DNA from: Pseudomonas sp. UFMG81
GTDB lineage: Bacteria > Pseudomonadota > Gammaproteobacteria > Pseudomonadales > Pseudomonadaceae
Length of the DNA: 49,667 bases
Direction: 5' to 3'
Assembly: GCF_015354575.1 (NCBI RefSeq)
Contig: NZ_JACAFQ010000038.1
Location: 1 to 49,667, forward strand
Positions 26,519 through 33,481 of this stretch are shown here, piece after piece (position 1 is the stretch's first letter; the number at the start of each line of letters is the position of its first letter). A model generated the notes under the pieces. That model did not search any database, was not told the DNA's origin, and was given only the letters and a program-made list of their open reading frames with translations. The translations under genes were made by a program, and so were the position numbers.

Positions 26519-27079
26519 TCAGTGCGGCGGGTAGTGGCTCAGCACCTGGGTGACGGTCTTCTGGATCGCGGCGTTGCGCTCCTGCGGGCTGGGCGGGTAG
26601 TTGTTCATGATCTGCTCGGCGCTGCCGCGCCACACCAGCTTGCCGTCGCGGCCGTCGAACAGGTCGACCTGGATGGTCGCCACCTTGTAGTCGACGCTGC
26701 GCGTTTCGTTGTACATCGGCCCGCCCCAGTAGCCACCCCAGTAACCGCCCCAGGCACCGCCGTAGTTGGTGGTGATCTGCTGCTGGCGGTCCTCGACGAT
26801 CAGGTAGGCGCGCACCTTAACATCGGCCTTGGCGTTGCCCTGGGCCGGGCGCAGGCCACGCTGGTCGAGCTGGTCGGCGACGGCCTGGCGGATGCGTTGT
26901 TCGGTAAGGTCGCTCTTGATCCGTGGGTCATCCGGGCGGTACTGCAGGGCGGGTTCCTGCCAGGCCCAGCTGCGGTAGGCGGCGAAATCGCGGCTGGCAT
27001 CGAAATCCTGCTGGACGTTGTTGCTCGAACAGGCGGTGAGCAGTAGCGCGAAGGACAGAAGCACGAGACGGCGCAACAT
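26519..27079 (-). CDS. DUF4136-type lipoprotein
   Basis: The product has 186 residues. The lipoprotein signal MLRRLVLLSFALLLTAC gives lipidated Cys17. The body resembles the DUF4136 fold: DFDASRDFAAYRSWAW near the start of the mature part, then an alternating region and VATIQVDLFDGRDGKLVWRG. A glycine/tyrosine/tryptophan-rich loop (GGAWGGYWGGYWGGPMYN) interrupts it. The ATG follows GGAGAACC. It is 19 bases downstream of a paralogue, and is the last gene of a minus-strand run starting at fabG. The function is unknown; the location should be the inner face of the outer membrane, because residue +2 is serine. Confidence 0.87.
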   Translation of the reverse strand: MLRRLVLLSFALLLTACSSNNVQQDFDASRDFAAYRSWAWQEPALQYRPDDPRIKSDLTEQRIRQAVADQLDQRGLRPAQGNAKADVKVRAYLIVEDRQQQITTNYGGAWGGYWGGYWGGPMYNETRSVDYKVATIQVDLFDGRDGKLVWRGSAEQIMNNYPPSPQERNAAIQKTVTQVLSHYPPH

Positions 27080-27098
27080 GATGGTTCTCCGTTAAATG

Positions 27099-27728
27099 TT
27101 AACTGGGAGGATAGCCGCTCAGCGCCTTGCTCACGGATTCGCGCAGGGCGTTTTCGCGATCGCGCGGCGAGTCCTTGTCGCTGCCGCTTTCGGCGCTGGC
27201 ACTCCACACCGGTTGGCCGTCGCGGGCGTCGAACAGGTCGATGCGCACCACCATCACTTCGACTTCGTAGGTGCGCACGATGGGCACGCTGGCGTAGCCA
27301 CCATAGCCGTTGCGGTAGCCGCCCACGCCGACCCCACCATAGGGGTAAGGCCCGTAGTAGGGGTCGTAGTAGTCGTAGTCACGCACCTGGCGCAGGCGCC
27401 GCTCCAGGCGGATGTCGGCGCTCACCAGCAGGTCGGCCGCGCCGCTGTGGGCCGGGCGCAGGCCATGCTGGTCGAGGGCGCCGCTGACGGCATCGGCGAG
27501 CTGGCCAGGTGCGGCGTTGGCCAGGCCCGCGGGTTGCTCGCGCCAGCGCCAGCTGCGATAGCGGCCATAGTCGCGGGGCGGTGATGGGTAGGCGCTGGCA
27601 TCGAACGTGCCGGCGGCCTGGGGCGGCGCCGGTGGGATCGGATTGCCACTGGCCACGTAGGGGTTGCTGCCCTGGCAGGCGGCCAGGGCGAGGGGCAACA
27701 GGGCCAGGCAGAGCAAGCGGTACGGCAT
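27099..27728 (-). CDS. DUF4136-type lipoprotein, paralogue of the downstream gene
   Basis: The product has 209 residues. The ATG at 27728 follows AGGAGGAA, a near-perfect ribosome-binding site, and starts MPYRLLCLALLPLALAAC (Cys18). The mature part shares the order of the neighbour: FDASAYPSPPRDYGRYRSW, GLRPAHSGAADLLVSADI, then VVRIDLFDARDGQPVWSASA. A Tyr/Gly/Pro-rich loop (DYYDPYYGPYPYGGVGVGGY) sits where the paralogue has its Gly/Trp loop. The pair clearly arose by duplication. It lies 20 bases downstream of cmoM. The function is unknown. Confidence 0.87.
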   Translation of the reverse strand: MPYRLLCLALLPLALAACQGSNPYVASGNPIPPAPPQAAGTFDASAYPSPPRDYGRYRSWRWREQPAGLANAAPGQLADAVSGALDQHGLRPAHSGAADLLVSADIRLERRLRQVRDYDYYDPYYGPYPYGGVGVGGYRNGYGGYASVPIVRTYEVEVMVVRIDLFDARDGQPVWSASAESGSDKDSPRDRENALRESVSKALSGYPPS

Positions 27729-27748
27729 GGTTCCTCCTGGCGTTGATG

Positions 27749-28498
27749 TCAGTGCGGGCGGCAGATCCAGTGCAGGTAGCGGCCCAGCCCGGCGAAGCTT
27801 GGGTGGCGACGGTGCGCCAGTTCCATCTCCAGCAGGTCGAGCAGCTCGGCCTTGTCCTGAAACTCCTTGGGCATGTAGTCGTGGAACACGCGCACGCCGC
27901 TTTCGCATTCGACTTGCCACTGAGGTTCAAGTTGCGCCCGCAACTGGCGTGGATCAAGCGGTTTTTGCGGGGTGAGGCTTTGCTTTTCGCCGGCCAGGCG
28001 GTTACTGCGCAACTTGCGGAAATGGCCCTTGAGCAGGTTGCGGTAGACCAGTGCGTCGCGGTTGTAGAAGGCCAACGACAACCAGCCGCCGGGCGCGGTC
28101 AGTTGGTGCAGCACTGGCAGGATGGTTTCCGGCTCGGCCAGCCACTCCAGCACGGCGTGGCACAGCACCAGGTCGTAGGGCTCGGTGAGCTGGCCGAGCA
28201 AATCCTGCCATGGCGCCTGGATGAACGTGGCCTGCACACCGGCCTCGGCGAAGCGTGCGCGGGCGCCTTCGAGCATGGGTTCGGCGGGCTCGGCCAAGGT
28301 CAGCTGGTGGCCGCGCTGGGCCAGCCACAAGGCCATGTGGCCAAGGCCGGCGCCAATGTCGAGGATGCGCAGCGGGCGGTCGGGCAGGGCCTCGGCCAGG
28401 TCGGCCTGGAGCACCGCCAGGCGGATCGCGCCTTTGGCGCCGCCGTAGATCTTTTCGGCGAAGCGGGTGGCCAGTTCATCGAAGTGACGGTCGTTCAT
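27749..28498 (-). CDS. cmoM: tRNA 5-carboxymethoxyuridine methyltransferase CmoM (SmtA)
   Basis: The product has 249 residues. The ATG at 28498 overlaps the stop of the MazG-like gene (ATGA), so translation is coupled. The Rossmann SAM-binding motif LRILDIGAGLGHMALWLAQR is near residues 43-62. Family features shared with E. coli CmoM as I recall it are the N-terminal DRHFDELATRFAEKIYGGAK, LCHAVLEWLAEPE, LSLAFYN and GVRVFHDY. The enzyme methylates the carboxyl group of cmo5U at tRNA position 34, giving mcmo5U. Confidence 0.92.
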   Translation of the reverse strand: MNDRHFDELATRFAEKIYGGAKGAIRLAVLQADLAEALPDRPLRILDIGAGLGHMALWLAQRGHQLTLAEPAEPMLEGARARFAEAGVQATFIQAPWQDLLGQLTEPYDLVLCHAVLEWLAEPETILPVLHQLTAPGGWLSLAFYNRDALVYRNLLKGHFRKLRSNRLAGEKQSLTPQKPLDPRQLRAQLEPQWQVECESGVRVFHDYMPKEFQDKAELLDLLEMELAHRRHPSFAGLGRYLHWICRPH

Positions 28499-28800
28499 TT
28501 GGCGAAGCGCCTCTCGCTGTCGGCCAGCTTGGCCTGCACCACCTCGTTCATGTCCAGGCCCAGTTCGCTGCACAGCAGCAACAGGTAGAGGACGATGTCG
28601 CCGACTTCCTGGCCTGCGTGGGCGAGTTGCTCGGGGGGCAGTTGGCGTGACTGGTCTTCGCTGAGCCACTGGAAGATTTCCACCAGTTCGGCCATTTCCA
28701 CGCTGGCGGCCATGGCCAGGTTCTTCGGGCTGTGGAAACCGCGCCAGTCGTTGCTGTCGCGGATCCGGTGCAGACGCTCGGTCAGTGCTTGCAGGTTCAT
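28495..28800 (-). CDS. MazG-like nucleotide pyrophosphohydrolase (RS21-C6/dCTPase type)
   Basis: The product has 101 residues. The ATG at 28800 (MNLQALTERLHRIRD) has GAGGAG upstream. It has the all-alpha NTP pyrophosphatase signature: SVEMAELVEIFQWLSEDQ, then QEVGDIVLYLLLLCSELG. These provide the EExxE-like and ExxD metal ligands (Glu and Asp in EMAELVE and QEVGD). Members of this short class hydrolyse non-canonical or excess dNTPs such as dCTP derivatives to the monophosphates. It is coupled to cmoM, suggesting shared expression rather than a shared pathway. The substrate cannot be set from sequence. Confidence 0.87.
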   Translation of the reverse strand: MNLQALTERLHRIRDSNDWRGFHSPKNLAMAASVEMAELVEIFQWLSEDQSRQLPPEQLAHAGQEVGDIVLYLLLLCSELGLDMNEVVQAKLADSERRFAK

Positions 28801-28860
28801 CGGGCTCTCCTCGTGGCGCATAGCTTCCGGCGAGGCGTGCACTAAAGCAAGTGACATCAC

Positions 28861-29712
28861 TCAGCCGGAACGCCAGCGCCCGACCATGTGCTGCAACCCG
28901 CCATGCCCATCCAGCCGCAGCTCGCCCTCAGGCGCCGCCGCGCTGGCGCTGAGCACCACCTCCGACGGCAGCCGCACCGGCTTGCGGAAATCCACCTCGA
29001 AGCTGTAGCCCGCCTTGGGCAGATGACCTTGCAGCGCCGCCAGCGCCATGGCCTTGCTCCACATGCCGTGGGCGATGGCCTTGGGGAAGCCGAACAGGCG
29101 GGCGCTGACTGCGCTCAGGTGGATCGGGTTGTAGTCGCCGCACACCCGTGCGTAACGCCGGCCGATATCGCTGTCGGCATACCATCGGGTGGCTTCGGGC
29201 ATCTCGGCGGGTTCGCTTTCGGTAGCGGCGTGCCTGTTGCCCTCGAGCTTGAGGCCGCGCACGAGCATGCGGCTGTTTTCGCGCCAGAGCAGGCCCAAGC
29301 CATCTTCGGCCTCGGTGATCAGGTCGAAGGTGCCGCCTTTTTCGTGGGGCTTGAGGTTTTCGGCATGCACCGAAAACCGCAGCCCGTCGATACCGCCGAG
29401 CGGGCGCAGCACGTCAATGCGGTTGTGCAGGTGCACCATGCCCAGCAGTGGGAACGGGAAACCGTGGGCGGTGAGCAATTGCAGCTGCAGGGCGAACGCC
29501 ATGATGTGCGGGTAGGTGCCCGGCAGGCGGCCATCGTCGGCGAAGTGGCAGAGCCTGCGATAGGCCGCCAGGTTGCCTGTGTCGACCCGCAGGAAGCAGC
29601 GCAGGCCTTGCTCCGGCAGCCGGCTGCCGCTGATCCTGCGCTTGCGCAGCGCACGCAGGTACAGGCTCGCACGGTTGTCGGGGCTGTGCAGGTCATGCCA
29701 GGTAACGGTCAT
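28861..29712 (-). CDS. MaoC-like acyl dehydratase/hydratase
   Basis: The product has 283 residues. The C-terminal half has a hotdog-fold MaoC domain with the hydratase signature DYNPIHLSAVSARLFGF and PKAIAHGMWSKAM, which supplies the catalytic Asp and His. The N-terminal half is a less conserved second hotdog-like segment (DGRLPGTYPHIMAFALQLQL). Family enzymes hydrate trans-2-enoyl-CoA or -ACP to the (R)-3-hydroxy product. It follows the FabG-like gene by a single base and faces a divergent thiolase, forming an acyl-CoA module. Confidence 0.9.
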   Translation of the reverse strand: MTVTWHDLHSPDNRASLYLRALRKRRISGSRLPEQGLRCFLRVDTGNLAAYRRLCHFADDGRLPGTYPHIMAFALQLQLLTAHGFPFPLLGMVHLHNRIDVLRPLGGIDGLRFSVHAENLKPHEKGGTFDLITEAEDGLGLLWRENSRMLVRGLKLEGNRHAATESEPAEMPEATRWYADSDIGRRYARVCGDYNPIHLSAVSARLFGFPKAIAHGMWSKAMALAALQGHLPKAGYSFEVDFRKPVRLPSEVVLSASAAAPEGELRLDGHGGLQHMVGRWRSG

Positions 29713-29713
29713 G

Positions 29714-31066
29714 TCAGGCCCCCATCAGTGCTTGGCCGCAGACGCGCAGGACCTGGCCGTTGACCGTGCCCGAGCCCGGCTGGCTGAGCCAGGCGATGGC
29801 TTCGGCGACATCCTGTGGCAGCCCGCCCTGGCCCAGCGAGCTCAGGCGCCGCCCGGCTTCGCGCAGGCCGATGGGCATGGCGGCGGTCATATGGGTTTCG
29901 ATGAAGCCGGGGGCGATGGCGTTGATGCTGGCGCCGTGTTCGGCGAGCTTGGGCGCCCAGGCCTGGGCGAAGCCGATCAGCCCGGCCTTGCTCGCCGCGT
30001 AGTTGGCCTGGCCGCGGTTGCCGGCGATGCCGCTGACCGAGGCGAGCAGGGTGATACGCGCGCCGTCATGCAGCTTGCCGGCCTCGAACAGTGCCTGGGT
30101 CAGCACCTGTGGGGCCTTGAGGTTGACCGCCAGCACCGCGTCCCAGTACTCGGGGGTGAGGTTGGCGAGGGTCTTGTCGCGGGTGATACCGGCATTGTGC
30201 ACGACGATATCGAGGCCTTCGGGCAACGACTCGACCAGCTGCGTGGCGGCGTCGGCGGCGCAGATGTCCAGGGCCAGGGCGCGGCCGCCCAGGCGTTCGG
30301 CGAGGGCGTCGAGGTCTTTTTGCGCCTGGGGCACGTCAAGCAGCGTCACCTGGGCACCGTCACGGGCCAGGGTTTCGGCGATGGCCGCCCCAATGCCACG
30401 GGCGGCGCCAGTGACCAGCGCGCGGCGCCCGGCCAGCGGGCGGGTCCAGTCCTCGACGTGCGCGGTGCAATGGCCCAGGCGCAGCACCTGGCCGCAAACG
30501 AACGCACTCTTGGGCGAGAGGAAGAAGCGCAGCGCGCCTTCGAGCTGGTCCTCGCCATCGCTGCCGACGTACAGCAGGTTGGCGGTGGCGCCGTTGCGCA
30601 GTTCCTTGCCCAGTGACCGGCTGAAGCCTTCGAGGGCGCGCTGGGCGACCAGCGCCTGCGGGTCGTCGAGGCTTTCCGGCGGGCGGCCGAGGATGACGAT
30701 GTGCGCGCAGGGCGCCAGGCTGCGCAGCAGGGGTTGGAAGAATTCGCGCAACTGCTTGAGCTGGTCGCTGTCGGACAGATGACTGGCATCGAACACCAGG
30801 GCCTTGAGCTTGGGCCCGAGCCCGGCGACCCAGGCGGGAGATGCCAGGGTGTCGTCATCGAAGCGGTAGCATTCGCCGGTCAGGCGCGCAGCAAATGCCT
30901 CGACCTGTTTGGCCAGTGGCCCGCCACCCAGCACCAGCGCGCCCTCCACCGGGCGCAGGCGGCCGGCCTGCCAGCGCTCCAGCGGCACCGGGCGTGGCAG
31001 GCCGAGGGCATCGACCAGGCGCCGACCGAGGTTGGAATTGGCAAAACCGAGATAGCGATCGCTCAT
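29714..31066 (-). CDS. High-molecular-weight 3-oxoacyl reductase (FabG4-like SDR)
   Basis: The product has 450 residues. I chose the ATG at 31066 (MSDRYLGFANSNLGRR), preceded by GGAGAG. It is nearly twice the normal FabG length. Residues 1 to about 205 form a degenerate nucleotide-binding, flavodoxin-like domain. Residues about 210-450 are a full SDR with the cofactor motif TGAARGIG (219-226), NAG (291-293) and the catalytic Ser343, Tyr356 and Lys360 (NYAASK). This architecture is that of high-molecular-weight FabG, which reduces 3-ketoacyl-CoA, often with NADH. The maoC-like gene lies one base downstream and a thiolase is divergently transcribed. Confidence 0.93.
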   Translation of the reverse strand: MSDRYLGFANSNLGRRLVDALGLPRPVPLERWQAGRLRPVEGALVLGGGPLAKQVEAFAARLTGECYRFDDDTLASPAWVAGLGPKLKALVFDASHLSDSDQLKQLREFFQPLLRSLAPCAHIVILGRPPESLDDPQALVAQRALEGFSRSLGKELRNGATANLLYVGSDGEDQLEGALRFFLSPKSAFVCGQVLRLGHCTAHVEDWTRPLAGRRALVTGAARGIGAAIAETLARDGAQVTLLDVPQAQKDLDALAERLGGRALALDICAADAATQLVESLPEGLDIVVHNAGITRDKTLANLTPEYWDAVLAVNLKAPQVLTQALFEAGKLHDGARITLLASVSGIAGNRGQANYAASKAGLIGFAQAWAPKLAEHGASINAIAPGFIETHMTAAMPIGLREAGRRLSSLGQGGLPQDVAEAIAWLSQPGSGTVNGQVLRVCGQALMGA

Positions 31067-31183
31067 GTGTGGGTCTCTCCCTGATGGCAAGCATGCAAGT
31101 GTGGACCAAGTTTGTGGCAGGGGCGTTCGACCGGGCTAAAAGAACCTACGCTTACGGATCTATTTGCTTTGGGAGGTACAGGC

Positions 31184-32461
31184 ATGCGTTCTATTCGTCG
31201 GGTCGCGATTCTGGGCGGCAACCGGATCCCCTTCGCGCGCTCGAACGGCGCCTACGCCAGGGCCAGCAACCAGGCGATGCTCACTGCTGCGCTGGAAGGG
31301 CTGATCGAGCGTTACCGCCTGCATGGCCTGTGCCTGGGCGAGGTGGCGGCGGGCGCGGTGCTCAAGCACTCCCATGACATGAACCTGACCCGCGAATGCG
31401 TGCTCGGCTCCCGCTTGTCGCCGTGCACGCCGGCCTACGATATCCAGCAGGCCTGCGGCACCGGGCTCGAGGCGGCGCTGCTGGTGGCCAACAAGATCGC
31501 CCTGGGGCAGATCGACAGTGGCATTGCCGGTGGCGTCGACACCACCTCCGATGCGCCGATCGCGGTCAACGAGGGGTTGCGGCAGATCCTGTTGCAGGCG
31601 CATCGGGGCAAAACCCTGAGGGAGGGCCTGAAGCCATTCCTGAAACTGCGCCCGCGCCATCTGCAGCCGGCGTTGCCGCGCAATGGCGAGCCACGCACCG
31701 GGTTGTCGATGGGCGAGCATTGCGAGCGCATGGCGCAAACCTGGCACATCGAGCGTGCCGAGCAGGACGCGCTGGCACTGCGCAGCCACCAGCACCTGGC
31801 GGCATCCTACGCCGAGGGCTGGCATGACGACTTGCTCACGCCCTACCTGGGCCTGACCCGCGACAACAACCTGCGCCCCGACCTCACCCTGGAGCAACTG
31901 GCCAGGCTCGAGCCGGTATTCGACCGCAGTGGCCAGGGCACCCTGACGCCTGGCAACTCCACACCGCTGACCGATGGCGCCTCGCTGGTGTTGCTGGGGA
32001 CCGATGAGTGGGCCCAGGCCCATGAGCTGGAGGTGCTGGCCTACCTGGTCGACGGCGAAAACGCCGCTGTCGATTTCGTGCATGGCCAGGAGGGGCTGCT
32101 GATGGCGCCGGTCTATGCGGTGCCGCGCTTGTTGGCGCGCAATGGCCTGACCCTGCAGGACTTCGACTTCTACGAGATCCACGAAGCCTTTGCCGCCCAG
32201 GTGCTGTGCACGCTCAAGGCCTGGGAGGACCCCGACTATTGCCGCACCCGCCTGGGGCTCGACGCGCCCTTGGGGGCCATCGACCGTAGCAAGCTGAACG
32301 TCAAGGGCAGCTCGTTGGCGGCGGGGCATCCGTTCGCCGCGACGGGTGGGCGCATCCTGGCCAACGTGGCCAAGTTGCTGAAGCAGCGCGGCAAGGGGCG
32401 CGGGTTGATCTCGATCTGCGCGGCGGGTGGGCAGGGGGTGACGGCGATCGTCGAGCGATAG
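31184..32461 (+). CDS. Acetyl-CoA C-acyltransferase (thiolase, FadI-like)
   Basis: The product has 425 residues. The ATG at 31184 follows GGGAGG. Thiolase motifs are intact: nucleophile Cys91 in QQACGTGLEAA, HEAFAAQ with the catalytic His, GHPFAATGGR and the C-terminal CAAGGQGV with the acid/base Cys. The enzyme cleaves or forms 3-ketoacyl-CoA. At about 425 residues it is closer to FadI-type thiolases than to 392-residue PhaA. It is divergent from the reductase-hydratase operon across 117 bases that must hold both promoters. Confidence 0.94.
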   Translation: MRSIRRVAILGGNRIPFARSNGAYARASNQAMLTAALEGLIERYRLHGLCLGEVAAGAVLKHSHDMNLTRECVLGSRLSPCTPAYDIQQACGTGLEAALLVANKIALGQIDSGIAGGVDTTSDAPIAVNEGLRQILLQAHRGKTLREGLKPFLKLRPRHLQPALPRNGEPRTGLSMGEHCERMAQTWHIERAEQDALALRSHQHLAASYAEGWHDDLLTPYLGLTRDNNLRPDLTLEQLARLEPVFDRSGQGTLTPGNSTPLTDGASLVLLGTDEWAQAHELEVLAYLVDGENAAVDFVHGQEGLLMAPVYAVPRLLARNGLTLQDFDFYEIHEAFAAQVLCTLKAWEDPDYCRTRLGLDAPLGAIDRSKLNVKGSSLAAGHPFAATGGRILANVAKLLKQRGKGRGLISICAAGGQGVTAIVER

Positions 32462-32479
32462 CGAGCAGACAGAGACCTC

Positions 32480-32533
32480 ATCGCGGGGCAAGCCCGCTCC
32501 ACGGATCTTGTGGGAGCGGGCTTGCCCCGCGAT
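32480..32533. repeat. Short inverted repeat (REP-like hairpin) after thiolase gene
   Basis: ATCGCGGGGCAAGCCCGCTCC and its exact complement (GGAGCGGGCTTGCCCCGCGAT) flank a short 12-base loop. It lies 19 bases after the thiolase stop and before the AraC gene; it may reduce read-through. There is no T-tract. Confidence 0.85.
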
Positions 32534-32586
32534 GCGCTGCCACTTACCTGATAGTCTGGTCCGACCGGAAACACTGTGAGGAGATC

Positions 32587-33375
32587 ATGTCGGCCACCGG
32601 ACACATTCCCGCCCCCCGAGCGATTCCGGCCCTGGACGCGTTGCCCAGGCCGCTCTATGCCCGCGCCGAAAGCCTTGGCGCCGGCTCCTGGACCACGCGC
32701 CACCAGCATGACTGGGTGCAGTTCTCCTATGCCATCAGCGGAGTGCTCGGCGTCTACACCCGCGACGGCAGCTATTTCGCACCGCCGCAATGGGGGGTGT
32801 GGATACCGGCCGGGGCCGAGCACGAAGTGGTGACGTCGATGCAGGCCGAGATGCGCAGCCTCTATGTGCGCCGCGATGCCTGCCCCTGGGCGACGGATGA
32901 ATGCCGTGTGCTGGAAGTCACGCCGCTGGCCCGTGAATTGATCAAGCAGTTTTGTACGTTTGCGGTCGACTACCCGGAAGGGGACAGTGCCGAGGCGCGG
33001 CTGGTGGCCGTGTTGCTCGACCAGTTGCGGACTTTGCCGCAGGTGGGCTTCTGCCTGCCGTTGCCTCGCCACCCCGGGTTGCTGGCGCTGTGCAATGGCC
33101 TGATCGCCGCGCCAGACCAGCCGCAGACCTTGCAGCAGTGGGCCGTGCAGTTGGGGGTGTCGGAGAAGACCCTGATGCGCCTGTTCCAGCGCGAGACGGG
33201 GTTGAGTTTTCGCAACTGGCGCCAGCGCATGCGGCTGTTGTCGTCGCTGGCGCTGTTGGAGGCGGGGGAGAGTGTGACCCAGGCGGCGTTGGGGTGTGGT
33301 TATGACTCGACTTCGGCCTATATCGCGGCGTTCAGGCAACTGTTCGGGGCGACGCCGGGGGAATTGAAGTTGTAG
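32587..33375 (+). CDS. AraC-family transcriptional regulator with N-terminal cupin
   Basis: The product has 262 residues. The ATG follows GAGGAG. The N-terminal part (about 25-110) is a cupin-like sensor with HQHDWVQFSYAISGVLGVYT and PPQWGVWIPAGAEHEV. The C-terminal 100 residues carry the two helix-turn-helix units of AraC proteins: LQQWAVQLGVSEKTLMRLFQ, then SVTQAALGCGYDSTSAYIAA and FRQLFGATPGEL. Targets are unknown. It is monocistronic between two palindromes. Confidence 0.93.
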   Translation: MSATGHIPAPRAIPALDALPRPLYARAESLGAGSWTTRHQHDWVQFSYAISGVLGVYTRDGSYFAPPQWGVWIPAGAEHEVVTSMQAEMRSLYVRRDACPWATDECRVLEVTPLARELIKQFCTFAVDYPEGDSAEARLVAVLLDQLRTLPQVGFCLPLPRHPGLLALCNGLIAAPDQPQTLQQWAVQLGVSEKTLMRLFQRETGLSFRNWRQRMRLLSSLALLEAGESVTQAALGCGYDSTSAYIAAFRQLFGATPGELKL

Positions 33376-33397
33376 CGATACCGCACGATCGGGAGGG

Positions 33398-33473
33398 CCT
33401 ATCGCCGGCAAGCCGGCTCCCACAGGTTTCGCGATTGCAGCAGACCTGTGGGAGCCGGCTTGCCGGCGATAGG
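33398..33473. repeat. Inverted repeat between convergent AraC and chemoreceptor genes
   Basis: CCTATCGCCGGCAAGCCGGC and the rest of a 29-base arm (ending CTCCCACAGG) are repeated as an exact complement, separated by an 18-base loop. The position between two convergent stops suggests a bidirectional terminator or REP hairpin. Confidence 0.85.
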
Positions 33474-33481
33474 GGGCACTG

